Source: Xylophilus sp. GOD-11R
GTDB lineage: Bacteria; Pseudomonadota; Gammaproteobacteria; Burkholderiales; Burkholderiaceae_C
Assembly: GCF_033546935.1 (NCBI RefSeq)
Contig: NZ_CP137854.1
Coordinates: 4,712,001 to 4,776,000 of the forward strand
Reading direction: 5' to 3'
Length of the DNA: 64,000 nt
Under the pieces are notes generated by a model. It worked only from the letters and a program-made list of their open reading frames with translations, was not told where the DNA came from and searched no databases. This document shows positions 9,186-17,434 of this stretch, one piece after another (positions within the stretch are counted from its first letter, which is position 1; each line of letters starts with the position of its first letter). A program made the position numbers and the translations under genes.

Positions 9186-9204
9186 TGGTGCGGCTGGCGG
9201 GGAT
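9186..9204. repeat. Left attachment-site repeat (tRNA-Arg 3' end copy)
   Basis: The 19 bases tggtgcggctggcggggat are an exact copy of 11991-12009, the 3' end (including CCA) of tRNA-Arg(CCG). Nothing else of the tRNA is present here. This is what is left at the far end of an element that integrated into a tRNA 3' end. Confidence 0.8.
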
Positions 9205-9278
9205 TAACCCCATGTCTATAGCCCCAATGCGAGCACCAGTTGAGCATTCATTTTATGACAGTAGGTTGGGCTACCTCT

Positions 9279-9630
9279 TCACTGCCCTCTCTTAGTCATG
9301 ACATAAGTGCGCGATTGTTCAAGTGGTCCGGACGTGCCACCGGCCACAGCAGTGTCCGCAATCGCAGCCTGACCCAAGCCCGAAACGGCCGAAACGTTTG
9401 CACTCGTACTGGTGCTGGAGTCGCTCGAAACACCGCCACTATACGTGGAAAGGTGAGTCTTCGCCTCCGCCGCCACAGGCCTGCAGCATCGCGGATGCCG
9501 ACGCAATGCTCGCTGCCAGCCAGGTACTCGTACGTCGCGGCGCGGCGATGGGCGAAGAAAGTTGGCCTAGCTTCTGCGATTCCGAAGCATTGGCCGGTGC
9601 GGGACAGGAAGCGGATTTGATATAGGCCAT
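9279..9630 (-). pseudogene. Frameshifted lipoprotein remnant
   Basis: Two overlapping reverse frames join into one plausible protein. The first (from 9630) starts MAYIKSAS and includes a basic stretch RRTSTW, a hydrophobic run and a lipobox-like LQAC followed by GGGGEDSP, after which it stops at 9439. One base shift near 9455-9470 brings in a Ser/Thr/Gly-rich continuation (TYSGGVSSDSSTSTSANV) that runs to a stop at 9279. Such a Gly/Ser-rich region right after the lipid-modified Cys is normal for small surface lipoproteins. I recognise no family. It could also be coincidental, as both pieces are short. Confidence 0.4.
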
Positions 9631-9640
9631 ACGGCTTAAA

Positions 9641-9991
9641 TTGCAACTACCGTGCTAGACCTGCATCGCGCGCTTGTGTCGCATGATGACGCGATACTTT
9701 CTGTCATCAGCCGTTAAAGCATTGCGCGAGACATGTCAATTTCCGAGATCGCAAAAGAGTAGGCATGGCTTGCAATACGTTTATTTATTATTTAGCAGCA
9801 GGGGCGGAAGACCCCATTCAGCCAAATACGTCAGCCCAGGAAGCTAAGTCCGCGTGCCAAGAAGCCGTGTATGTGGTTCCCGAAAGAGGACTTCGCCAAG
9901 AGACCGCCTGTGGAGATCAATTGAATACGGCTATTCAGTTTTTCATATAACGGAAGGCTTGACCTAAAAACGGCGGTTTTAAGCTAGGTGT
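9641..9991. other. AT-rich stretch without a recognisable gene
   Basis: About 350 bases of lower GC than the chromosome, inside the integrated element. It contains a 61-codon open frame (9765-9950, plus strand) with no convincing ribosome-binding site, no known motif and unremarkable composition. AT-rich runs around 9778-9800 (tttatttattatttagcag) could serve as promoter sequence for the downstream glycosyltransferase, but no clear -35/-10 pair was found. Confidence 0.4.
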
Positions 9992-10774
9992 ATGGACTCT
10001 TATTACGTAATTGGAAGCTGGAAAAGCCGATGGGGTAGGTTGCTTACGAAAGTTAGAATCGTTAACGATGATATGGGCATGAAAGATTTGATGTCGGATC
10101 TTGCAAGACCCCGTGGCGCTAAAATTCTTGCTTTCGTGAATGCCCATGCGATGAATTCTGCGGTCAATTCGCATCAATTTTTTGACGCATTAATGGGAGC
10201 CGATATCCTGCTGAGAGACGGGTCGGGTGTGGCAACCTTGCTGCGAATGATCAATCAAACGCCCGGTTTTAATTTAAACGGAACAGATCTAATTCCGCAT
10301 ATTCTTAAAATCTATAATGGCCAAAGAATTGCTCTGTTTGGCACGGACGATCAAATCGCCCGCCGAGCACGCAGCGTAGTGCTTGCGAATATGGATGGAG
10401 TCGCAGAAGTTGATTCAATGCACGGGTTTTTAGAGCTCGATCTTTACATTGCTTCTGCCCTGCATACTCGGCCTGCTTTAATCATTCTAGGCATGGGTAT
10501 GCCTAAACAAGAGATCCTTGCAATCGAACTGCGGAAGGCGATAAAGGATTGGCCTTGCTTGATAATTTGCGGCGGCGCAATAATTGACTTTATCGGCGGC
10601 AAAGTTCGACGCGCTCCAAATTGGATGCGCTTTATTGGGCTTGAATGGTTGTTTCGCCTAGTTTTAGAGCCGCGACGATTGTTCAATCGTTACGTTATTG
10701 GGAATCCAGTCTTTTTAACGCGCTCTGTTTTGATGCGGCGTCATATAAAAGAACGAGAATCCAAGAGCGATTAG
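9992..10774 (+). CDS. WecG/TagA/CpsF-family glycosyltransferase
   Basis: 260 aa, full length for GT26. Conserved blocks are present in order: IVNDDMGMKDLMSDL and FVNAHAMNSAV at the N terminus, DGSGVATLLRM, NGTDLIP, GMGMPKQEILA, CGGAIIDFIGGKVRRAPNWM and GLEWLFRLVLEPRRLFNRY. These enzymes add an N-acetylmannosaminuronic acid-, ManNAc- or glucose-type residue to a lipid carrier in surface-polysaccharide synthesis. The gene is much more AT-rich than its neighbours and uses codons ending in A/T freely, so it is probably acquired. It is the only apparently intact gene on the element. The ribosome-binding site is weak (ctaggtgt). Confidence 0.88.
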   Translation: MDSYYVIGSWKSRWGRLLTKVRIVNDDMGMKDLMSDLARPRGAKILAFVNAHAMNSAVNSHQFFDALMGADILLRDGSGVATLLRMINQTPGFNLNGTDLIPHILKIYNGQRIALFGTDDQIARRARSVVLANMDGVAEVDSMHGFLELDLYIASALHTRPALIILGMGMPKQEILAIELRKAIKDWPCLIICGGAIIDFIGGKVRRAPNWMRFIGLEWLFRLVLEPRRLFNRYVIGNPVFLTRSVLMRRHIKERESKSD

Positions 10775-10882
10775 TTACTGCCCGGGTATTCCATTCAGCA
10801 GGCTGGGCTGCAACTCAAGGTCGGCCAGAGCGTTGCCTTGGACGATGATCGCTCTTCCATCGTATTAAATTCCCCGTCGGCT

Positions 10883-11908
10883 TTACAGCCGTCCCCTCGG
10901 CTGCGCAGTTGTAGACTTCCGCGGCCAGGTTTGGCAGCCAAGCGACCTTGTCGTGCATCGCCCCGAGTTTTGACTAGGCTTCAACACTTGAGAAGAAGAA
11001 GCCATAAGAAGCTGAACTAGTTCTCGCCCGAAGTTCGTAAGCGTGCAGTGAGGATGGATGGGAGCACCGTAATGAGTACCCGTCGCTGTCGGCAATAATT
11101 GATCCCATTGCGCCGAAAATTGGCAGCGTGCGCAGGCGCTCAACGAATGGGTAAAGCGAGTCGAGGTAGATGCCGGCGTGGCAGCTGCCAAAGCGGCTGG
11201 CGAAATCCCGTCCGCCATGCGGCGTCTGCGCGATTCAAGTTCGGCACACGAAAGTTCGACGTTGTTGACGTCAAGACGGAAGGTCTCCTCTGGAACGAAC
11301 GCCATGCCATTGGCTTTTTGCCCAACGATCTCCAATGCAACGACATCAGCAGCCTTACCTGCTAGGAAGACCGCTGCAATCACGTCCGTTTCGTCTGTCG
11401 GTACGCGATAGATCCCTGAGGCTCGTGAAAGGCGAGAGCCAGCGGGCCTAGTCGACAGGGTAGGCACAACGACCGTGCCCAAATCCGGATCGTCAGGCTC
11501 GAAGTCGGAGAACTGCGTGGTGTATCCCGGCCTCGTCAATAGCCGGCAGTACAGCCCAAGGTGCCCGTCTGCAGCCTGCCGAAGGAGATCCGCCACGTCC
11601 AACCCCATGGCAGCTGCAGCTTGACCTATAGGCAAGTAGCTGTGGGCACGCAAGGCAGGGCTGCCATCAACGAGCTTGAGGATGCTGTGGTAGTTCATCA
11701 AGGCCTCAGGTAGCTGGAGCTGTTCAATTTCCCAGAGCTTGCGCCGCCAGCCTGCGAGCAACTTGCAGGCCACAAGCTTCGCCATGGTCCGGCTACGCGC
11801 ACCAGTGCTGGCCACAAACTCTCTGGAACCGAGGATCGGCCGCAGCCGAGTTGGGATGGCAAGTCGCGCGACGTAGATGCCGCTAGCGCGACGAAGGAGA
11901 TTGTCCAT
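10883..11908 (-). pseudogene. Tyrosine integrase remnant (N-terminal part only)
   Basis: The reading starts MDNLLRRASGIYVARLAIPT at 11908, an N-terminal block typical of phage/island tyrosine integrases (DUF6538-like). It continues with residues resembling their core-binding region. It ends at 341 aa in low-complexity sequence. I can find no Arg...HxxR...Tyr catalytic residues in this frame, and the next gene lies only about 110 bases beyond, so the catalytic domain has been lost. Its 5' end is 82 bases from the tRNA-Arg 3' end and it is transcribed away from it, the usual place for an integrase of a tRNA-targeting element. Confidence 0.72.
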
Positions 11909-11990
11909 TGAACACCCTTTGTATTAGGGTGCTGCGCACGGGGACACCTGCTCAAATATAAAGCAGCGTAATCAACGCTGTTTTGAGATG

Positions 11991-12009
11991 TGGTGCGGCT
12001 GGCGGGGAT
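11991..12009. repeat. Right attachment-site repeat within tRNA-Arg
   Basis: This is the 3' terminal 19 bases of the tRNA-Arg gene (CCA end included), identical to 9186-9204. Together they define the ends of the integrated element. Confidence 0.8.
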
Positions 12010-12066
12010 CGAACCCACGACCCTTGGCTTCGGAGGCCAATACTCTATCCACTGAGCTACAGCCGC
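11991..12066 (-). tRNA. tRNA-Arg (anticodon CCG)
   Basis: 76 nt reading from 12066. The acceptor GCGGCTG pairs with CAGCCGC. The D arm is GCTC...GAGT, the anticodon stem TTGGC/GCCAA encloses the loop CTCCGAA with anticodon CCG, the T arm is GTGGG-TTCGATC-CCCGC, and the CCA end is encoded. All four stems pair perfectly, so the gene is intact despite being the integration site. It decodes CGG. Confidence 0.95.
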
Positions 12067-12102
12067 TGTTTCTGGCATTGCGCCAAAGAGCGCGATTATG
12101 GC

Positions 12103-12765
12103 CTATTCAGCGACCACGTCCGCCCGGTCGGCCGAAGTCTTCACCTCCAGGTCGAACCCCAGCCCCCGCAGGTAGACGTCCACGGCGCTGGTGCCGCTGG
12201 CCACCAGGTCGAACGCGTCGGCATCGAGCAACCAGTTCTGGATGAGCCCGTCGACCAGCCCGTGCAGGCCGTGCACCGCGATCGCCGGGGCCAGCGCCAG
12301 CCGCAATCGCTGCCGCTCGGCGGCCCGCACCAGCCCGCGTTCGAGCTTGACCAGGCAGTCGTTGCGGCACTCCAGGTGGCGTTCCTTCACCGCCTTGAGT
12401 TCGTCCACGTACTCGACCTGATGGATCGCGATGTCGAACACGCGCCGCACCTGCAGATCGTCGCGCACCATGCTCAGCGCGGTGCGGACCGAGCCGCGGA
12501 TGTCCTCGACCGGGTCGGCCAGCGGATCCTCGCCAAGGTGCCGGATGGTGTCTTCCATCGGCAACGTGACCCGCTCCATCATGGCGTTGAACAAGTCGGC
12601 CTTGTCCTTGAAGTGCCAGTAGATGGCGCCGCGCGTGGTGCCGGCCGCCGCCGCGATGTCCTGAAGCGAGGTACGCGAAACACCCTGCGCATGGAACAAC
12701 TGCTCGGCGGCGTCGAGCAGGCGGCTGCGGGTGTGGAGCGCTTCTTCCTTGGTGCGGCGGGCCAT
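12103..12765 (-). CDS. TetR/AcrR-family repressor of the adjacent RND efflux operon
   Basis: 220 aa from the ATG complementary to 12763-12765 (MARRTKEEALHTRSRLLDAA). The helix-turn-helix lies at about residues 28-55 (TSLQDIAAAAGTTRGAIYWHF, a near-consensus AcrR/TtgR recognition region). The C-terminal ligand-binding domain is divergent, as usual for the family. It is transcribed away from the efflux operon, with about 210 bases between the starts and a 20-bp inverted repeat in that gap. This is the classic layout of a local autoregulated repressor released by toxic compounds. Confidence 0.92.
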   Translation of the reverse strand: MARRTKEEALHTRSRLLDAAEQLFHAQGVSRTSLQDIAAAAGTTRGAIYWHFKDKADLFNAMMERVTLPMEDTIRHLGEDPLADPVEDIRGSVRTALSMVRDDLQVRRVFDIAIHQVEYVDELKAVKERHLECRNDCLVKLERGLVRAAERQRLRLALAPAIAVHGLHGLVDGLIQNWLLDADAFDLVASGTSAVDVYLRGLGFDLEVKTSADRADVVAE

Positions 12766-12836
12766 GGTTCGGGGTTTCGTCAGGCGAGAGGGGCTTCGAT
12801 CACAAGCGCGCCGGCTGGCACAGCGAATCAAGCTTT

Positions 12837-12856
12837 TACATGCAGCATTGTATGTA
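12837..12856. promoter_or_regulatory. Probable TetR/AcrR operator overlapping the efflux promoter
   Basis: tacatgcagcattgtatgta is an imperfect 10+10 inverted repeat (7 of 10 pairs match, TACAT/ATGTA ends perfect). It resembles AcrR/TtgR operators. A -10-like TATACT (12855-12860, plus strand) overlaps its right end, so bound repressor would block the efflux operon promoter. Confidence 0.62.
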
Positions 12857-12977
12857 TACTTGCGCCCGCCTCCGGCCGTAACCTACCGTTACGGTACGGA
12901 TTGATTCCGAAAACGCAGTTTCGGCGTCAACTTCGACCTCTCCCGCATTGCTCCAAAAGTCATTGGAAGGACCCTCC

Positions 12978-14237
12978 ATGCGCGCTTCGTGGAAAGCCCC
13001 GACTCCCGCCCGTTCCGCGGCTGCCTCATCGGCTCTTGCTCTCACCCTCGCCGCTGCCGTGCTCCTGGCGGCATGCGGCAAGAAAGAAGGCGCGCCGGCT
13101 GCAGGCGGGCCGCCCGGCGGCGGCATGCCGCCACCGCAGGTGGGCGTGGTCACGGTGCAACCGGGCAATGTCGGCATCGACACCGAACTGCCCGGCCGGG
13201 TCGAGGCATCGCGCGTGGCCCAGGTGCGCGCCCGCGCGGCCGGCATCCTGCAGAAGCGTCTGTTCACCGAAGGCAGCGACGTGAAGGCCGGCCAGGTGCT
13301 CTACCAAATCGATTCGGCGCCCTACGCCGCCAGTGCCCAGAGCGCGGCCGCCTCTCTGCAGCGCGCCCAAGCCAATCTTTCGCAGGCCAGCGCCACGGTG
13401 CAGCGCTACCAGCCGCTGGTCGAGGTCAACGCGATCAGCAAGCAGGACTTCGTCAACGCGCAGGCGACCGAGAAGCAGGCCCAGGCCGACGTGGCCGTGG
13501 CCAAGGCCGCGGTGACCAACGCACAGATCTCGCTCGGCTATGCCCAGGTGACCGCGCCCATCTCCGGGCGCATCGGCCGCACGCTGGTGACCGAGGGCGC
13601 GCTGGTCGGCCAGGGTGAATCCACGCAGCTGGCGGTGATCCAGCAGATCAACCCGGTCTATGTCAATTTCACGCAGTCGGTGGCCGAGGTGTCGCGCCTG
13701 CGCGCCGCCATGCAGAAAGGCCTGATCCAGCGCGCGGGCGGCTCCGAAGCCGCCGTGGTGCGCATCGTGCAGGAAGACGGCTCCGTGCTGCCGCAGACCG
13801 GCAAGCTGCTGTTCACCGACCTGACGGTGGACGCCACCACCGGCCAGGTCACCCTGCGCGCCGAGGTGCCCAACCCGGGCGGCGTGCTGCTGCCGGGGCT
13901 GTACGTGCGGGTGCGCATCGAGCAGGCGCAGGTTCAGAACGCGTTCCTGGTGCCGCAGCAGGCGGTGACACGCACGCAGCAGGGCGACACCGTGTCGATC
14001 GTCGGCGCGGACGGCAAGATCTCGCCACGGCAGATCAAGGTCGGCGGCTCCAAGGACAACCAGTGGGTGGTGACCGAAGGCCTCAAGGCCGGTGAGCAGG
14101 TGATGGTCGACGGCTTCCAGAAGCTGCAGATGATCCCGCCGGGCACGCCGGTCAAGGCAGTGCCGTGGCAGCCGGTCGGCGCCGCCGCGCCCGCTCCCGC
14201 AGCCCAGCCGGCGGCTCCGGCCGCGGCGACCAAGTAA
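12978..14237 (+). CDS. RND efflux periplasmic adaptor lipoprotein (AcrA/MexA-like)
   Basis: 419 aa from the ATG at 12978, with GGAAGG upstream at 12964-12969. The signal peptide ends in lipobox LAAC (Cys 33). Then come the barrel-sandwich/lipoyl halves (VEASRVAQVRARAAGIL and ITAPISGR-like VTAPISGRIGRTLVTEGALV), an alpha-hairpin between them (QRAQANLSQASATVQRYQPL) and the beta-barrel and membrane-proximal domains. The Ala/Pro-rich C terminus is variable. It bridges the inner-membrane pump and the outer-membrane channel. It is first of a three-gene operon and is followed by the pump after 14 bases. Confidence 0.95.
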   Translation: MRASWKAPTPARSAAASSALALTLAAAVLLAACGKKEGAPAAGGPPGGGMPPPQVGVVTVQPGNVGIDTELPGRVEASRVAQVRARAAGILQKRLFTEGSDVKAGQVLYQIDSAPYAASAQSAAASLQRAQANLSQASATVQRYQPLVEVNAISKQDFVNAQATEKQAQADVAVAKAAVTNAQISLGYAQVTAPISGRIGRTLVTEGALVGQGESTQLAVIQQINPVYVNFTQSVAEVSRLRAAMQKGLIQRAGGSEAAVVRIVQEDGSVLPQTGKLLFTDLTVDATTGQVTLRAEVPNPGGVLLPGLYVRVRIEQAQVQNAFLVPQQAVTRTQQGDTVSIVGADGKISPRQIKVGGSKDNQWVVTEGLKAGEQVMVDGFQKLQMIPPGTPVKAVPWQPVGAAAPAPAAQPAAPAAATK

Positions 14238-14251
14238 ACGGGAGCGCCTGC

Positions 14252-17200
14252 ATGGCCAAGTTTTTCATCGACAGGCCGATCTTCGCCTGGGTGGTCGCGC
14301 TGTTCATGATCGTGCTCGGCGCGGTCTCGATCACGCAGCTGCCGATCTCGCAATACCCCACGGTGGCACCGCCCGCCATCGTGATGAACCTCGCCTACCC
14401 CGGCGCCTCCGCGCAGACGCTCGAAGACAGCGTGATCAGCGTGATCGAGCGCGAACTCAACGGCGCGGTCGGCATGATCTACATGGAGTCGGTGGCCCAG
14501 GCCGACGGCACCGGCACCATCACCGCCACCTTCCAGCCGGGCACCAACCCCGACCTGGCCCAGGTGGACGTGCAGAACCGGCTGGCCCGCGCCACACCGC
14601 GCCTGCCGGCCGCGGTGACGCAGCAGGGCGTGCGCGTCGACAAGTCGCGCGCCAACTTCCTGATGTTCGTGATCCTGTCGTCGGACGATCCGAAGAACGA
14701 CGTCTACGCGGTGGGCGATTACGCCTCGCGCAACGTGCTGCCGGAAATCCAGCGCACCTTCGGCGTCGGCCAGGCGCAGCTGTTCGGCACCGAGCGCTCG
14801 ATGCGGATCTGGATCGATCCGGCCAAGCTGACCGGCTTCAACCTCTCGGCCGCCGACGTGACCACCGCCATCCGCAACCAGAACGCCCAGGTGGCTTCGG
14901 GCAGCATCGGCGACCTGCCCAACATCACCGGGCAATCCATCGCGGCCACGGTGGTCGTCACCGGCCAGCTCTCCAGCGTGGAAGCGTTCGGCAACATCGT
15001 GCTGCGCGCCAACACCGACGGCTCCACCGTCAAGCTCAAGGACGTGGCCCGCATCGAGCTCGGCGCACAGGCCTATGCGACCTCGGCGCGCCTGAACGGC
15101 AAGCCGGCCATCGGCATCGGCGTGCAGCTGGCGCCGAGCGGCAACGCCCTGGCCACCGCCAAGGCCGTGCGCCAGCGCATGGGCGAGCTGCAGCAGTTCT
15201 TCCCGCAGGGCATCAAGTGGGACATCCCGTACGACAGCTCGGACTTCGTGCAGATCTCCATCGAGCAGGTGGCCCACACGCTGTTCGAGGCGGTGGTGCT
15301 GGTGTTCCTGGTGATGTTCCTGTTCCTGCAGAACATCCGCTACACCATCATCCCGACGGTCGTGGTGCCGGTCGCCCTGCTGGGCACCTTCGCGGCGCTG
15401 CTGGCGCTGGGCTTCTCGATCAACGTGCTGACCATGTTCGGCATGGTGCTGGTGATCGGCATCGTGGTGGACGACGCCATCGTGGTGGTGGAGAACGTGG
15501 AGCGCATCATGGCCGAGGAAGGCCTGGCGCCGCTCGAGGCCACCCGCAAGGCGATGGGCCAGATCTCCGGCGCCATCATCGGCGTGACCGTGGTGCTGAT
15601 CTCGGTGTTCGTACCACTGGCCTTCTTCAGCGGCTCCACCGGCAACATCTACCGCCAGTTCTCGGCGGTGATGGTGACCTCCATCGCGTTCTCGGCCTTC
15701 CTGGCGCTGTCGCTCACACCGGCCCTGTGCGCGACGCTGCTCAAACCGATCGAGAAAGGCCACCACGAGAAGAAAGGCTTCTTCGGCTGGTTCAACCGCG
15801 GCTTCACCCGCACTGCCAAGGGCTACGAGAGCCTGGTGGCGCGCCTGCTCAAGCGCGCGGCCCGCTACCTCATCATCTACGTCGCCATCATCGGCGTGGT
15901 GGTGGTCGTCTACCTGCGGCTGCCTTCGTCCTTCCTGCCCGACGAGGACCAGGGCAACATCATCGTCAACGTGCAGCTGCCGCCGGGCGCCACGCAGGAG
16001 CGCACGCGCTCGGTGCTGGAGCAGGTCGAGGGCTTCATGCTCAAGCAGCCCGAAGTGCGCAGCATGGTCGGCGTGATGGGCTTCAGCTTCTCCGGCCAGG
16101 GCCAGAACGCGGCGCTCGCCTTCGTCACGCTCAACCCTTGGGACGAGCGCCATGGCGAGGAGCACAGCGCCAAGGCGCTGGCCGGCCGCGCCTTCGGTGC
16201 GCTCTCGCAGATCCGCGACGCCTTCATCTACCCGCTGTCGCCGCCGGCGATTCCCGAACTCGGTACCGCCTCGGGCTTCACCTTCCGGCTGCAGGACCGC
16301 GCCGGCAAGGGCCACGACGCGCTGGTTGCCGCGCGCAACCAGATGCTCGGCATGGCCGCTCGCAACCCCAAGCTGGCGCAAGTGCGCCCCAACGGCCTGG
16401 AAGACGCGCCGCAGTTGCGGCTGGACATCGACCGTGACCGCGCGCAAGCGCTGGGCGTGGACTTCGCCGCGATCAACGCGGTGCTCTCCACCGCCCTGGG
16501 CTCCAGCTACGTCAACGACTTCCCCAACCAGGGACGTCTGCAGCGCGTGGTGGTGCAGGCCGACGCGCCGGCGCGCATGCAGCCCGAGGACCTGCTGAAG
16601 CTCAACGCGGTCAATGTGCGCGGTGCGCCGGTGCCGCTGTCGTCGTTCACCACCACCCGCTGGGTCACCGGCCCGACGCAGACGGTGCGCTACAACGGCT
16701 ATCCGGCCATGCGCATCGACGGCTCGGCCGCCCCCGGTTACAGCTCGGGCGACGCCATCGCCGAGATGGAGCAGATGGCCAAGCAGTTGCCCGAAGGCTT
16801 CGGCTACGAATGGACCGGCCTGACCCGCGAGGAAAAGATCGCCGGCTCGCAGGCGACCATCCTCTACGGCTTCGCGATCCTGGCGGTGTTCCTCTGCCTG
16901 GCCGCGCTCTACGAAAGCTGGTCGATCCCGCTGTCGGTGATTCTGGTGGTGCCGCTTGGCGTGGTCGGCGTGCTGCTGGCCACACTCATGCGCAGCTACT
17001 CCAACGACGTGTACTTCCAGGTGGGCCTGATCACCATCATCGGCCTGTCGGCGAAGAACGCGATCCTGATCATCGAGTTCGCCAAGGACCTGCAGGCCAC
17101 CGGCAAGAGCGTGATCGAGTCGGCGCTGGCCGCCGCCCACCTGCGTTTCCGGCCGATCATCATGACCTCCCTGGCCTTCATGCTGGGCGTGCTGCCGCTG

Positions 17201-17434
17201 TTCATCGCCAGCGGCGCAGGCTCGGCCAGCCAGCGCGCCATCGGCACCGGCGTGATCGGCGGCATGATCACCGGCACGGTGCTGGCGGTGTTCTTCGTGC
17301 CGATCTTCTTCGTGGTGGTGCGCGGCCTCTTCAAGGGCAGCAAGCGCCAGCAGCAGATGTATGCCCAGCATGCCCAAGCGGCCGGCGTGGGCGACGAGCC
17401 ACCCGCATCCACGGATGGAAACCACCATGCGTAA
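14252..17434 (+). CDS. RND multidrug efflux permease (AcrB/HAE1 type)
   Basis: 1060 aa, standard HAE1 length, starting MAKFFIDRPIFAWVVALFMI. It has twelve membrane segments with two large periplasmic loops. The proton-relay residues are present: Asp407-Asp408 in GIVVDDAIVVVENVERI (TM4) and a Lys at about residue 935 in LSAKNAILIIEFAKD (TM10). The periplasmic porter signature AQVDVQNRLARATPRLP and the TM5-6 connection are intact. It exports diverse amphiphilic compounds by proton antiport as a trimer. The stop overlaps the start of the outer-membrane factor gene by 8 bases. Confidence 0.96.
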   Translation: MAKFFIDRPIFAWVVALFMIVLGAVSITQLPISQYPTVAPPAIVMNLAYPGASAQTLEDSVISVIERELNGAVGMIYMESVAQADGTGTITATFQPGTNPDLAQVDVQNRLARATPRLPAAVTQQGVRVDKSRANFLMFVILSSDDPKNDVYAVGDYASRNVLPEIQRTFGVGQAQLFGTERSMRIWIDPAKLTGFNLSAADVTTAIRNQNAQVASGSIGDLPNITGQSIAATVVVTGQLSSVEAFGNIVLRANTDGSTVKLKDVARIELGAQAYATSARLNGKPAIGIGVQLAPSGNALATAKAVRQRMGELQQFFPQGIKWDIPYDSSDFVQISIEQVAHTLFEAVVLVFLVMFLFLQNIRYTIIPTVVVPVALLGTFAALLALGFSINVLTMFGMVLVIGIVVDDAIVVVENVERIMAEEGLAPLEATRKAMGQISGAIIGVTVVLISVFVPLAFFSGSTGNIYRQFSAVMVTSIAFSAFLALSLTPALCATLLKPIEKGHHEKKGFFGWFNRGFTRTAKGYESLVARLLKRAARYLIIYVAIIGVVVVVYLRLPSSFLPDEDQGNIIVNVQLPPGATQERTRSVLEQVEGFMLKQPEVRSMVGVMGFSFSGQGQNAALAFVTLNPWDERHGEEHSAKALAGRAFGALSQIRDAFIYPLSPPAIPELGTASGFTFRLQDRAGKGHDALVAARNQMLGMAARNPKLAQVRPNGLEDAPQLRLDIDRDRAQALGVDFAAINAVLSTALGSSYVNDFPNQGRLQRVVVQADAPARMQPEDLLKLNAVNVRGAPVPLSSFTTTRWVTGPTQTVRYNGYPAMRIDGSAAPGYSSGDAIAEMEQMAKQLPEGFGYEWTGLTREEKIAGSQATILYGFAILAVFLCLAALYESWSIPLSVILVVPLGVVGVLLATLMRSYSNDVYFQVGLITIIGLSAKNAILIIEFAKDLQATGKSVIESALAAAHLRFRPIIMTSLAFMLGVLPLFIASGAGSASQRAIGTGVIGGMITGTVLAVFFVPIFFVVVRGLFKGSKRQQQMYAQHAQAAGVGDEPPASTDGNHHA

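Larger units (their letters stand above)
9205..11990. mobile_element. Decayed tRNA-Arg-integrated genomic element (about 2.8 kb)
   Basis: The segment lies between exact 19-bp direct repeats (9186-9204 and 11991-12009). One of these is the 3' end of an intact tRNA-Arg gene, the usual site for tyrosine-recombinase integration. It contains a truncated integrase directly beside the tRNA, a WecG-type glycosyltransferase of clearly lower GC than the surroundings, and a frameshifted lipoprotein remnant. No complete recombinase, excisionase or replication gene is seen, so it should no longer be mobile by itself. Confidence 0.75.

Noticed and set aside
9765..9950. 61-codon open frame in the integrated element
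   Set aside because: No ribosome-binding site, no known motif and no clear coding bias; left as unassigned sequence.
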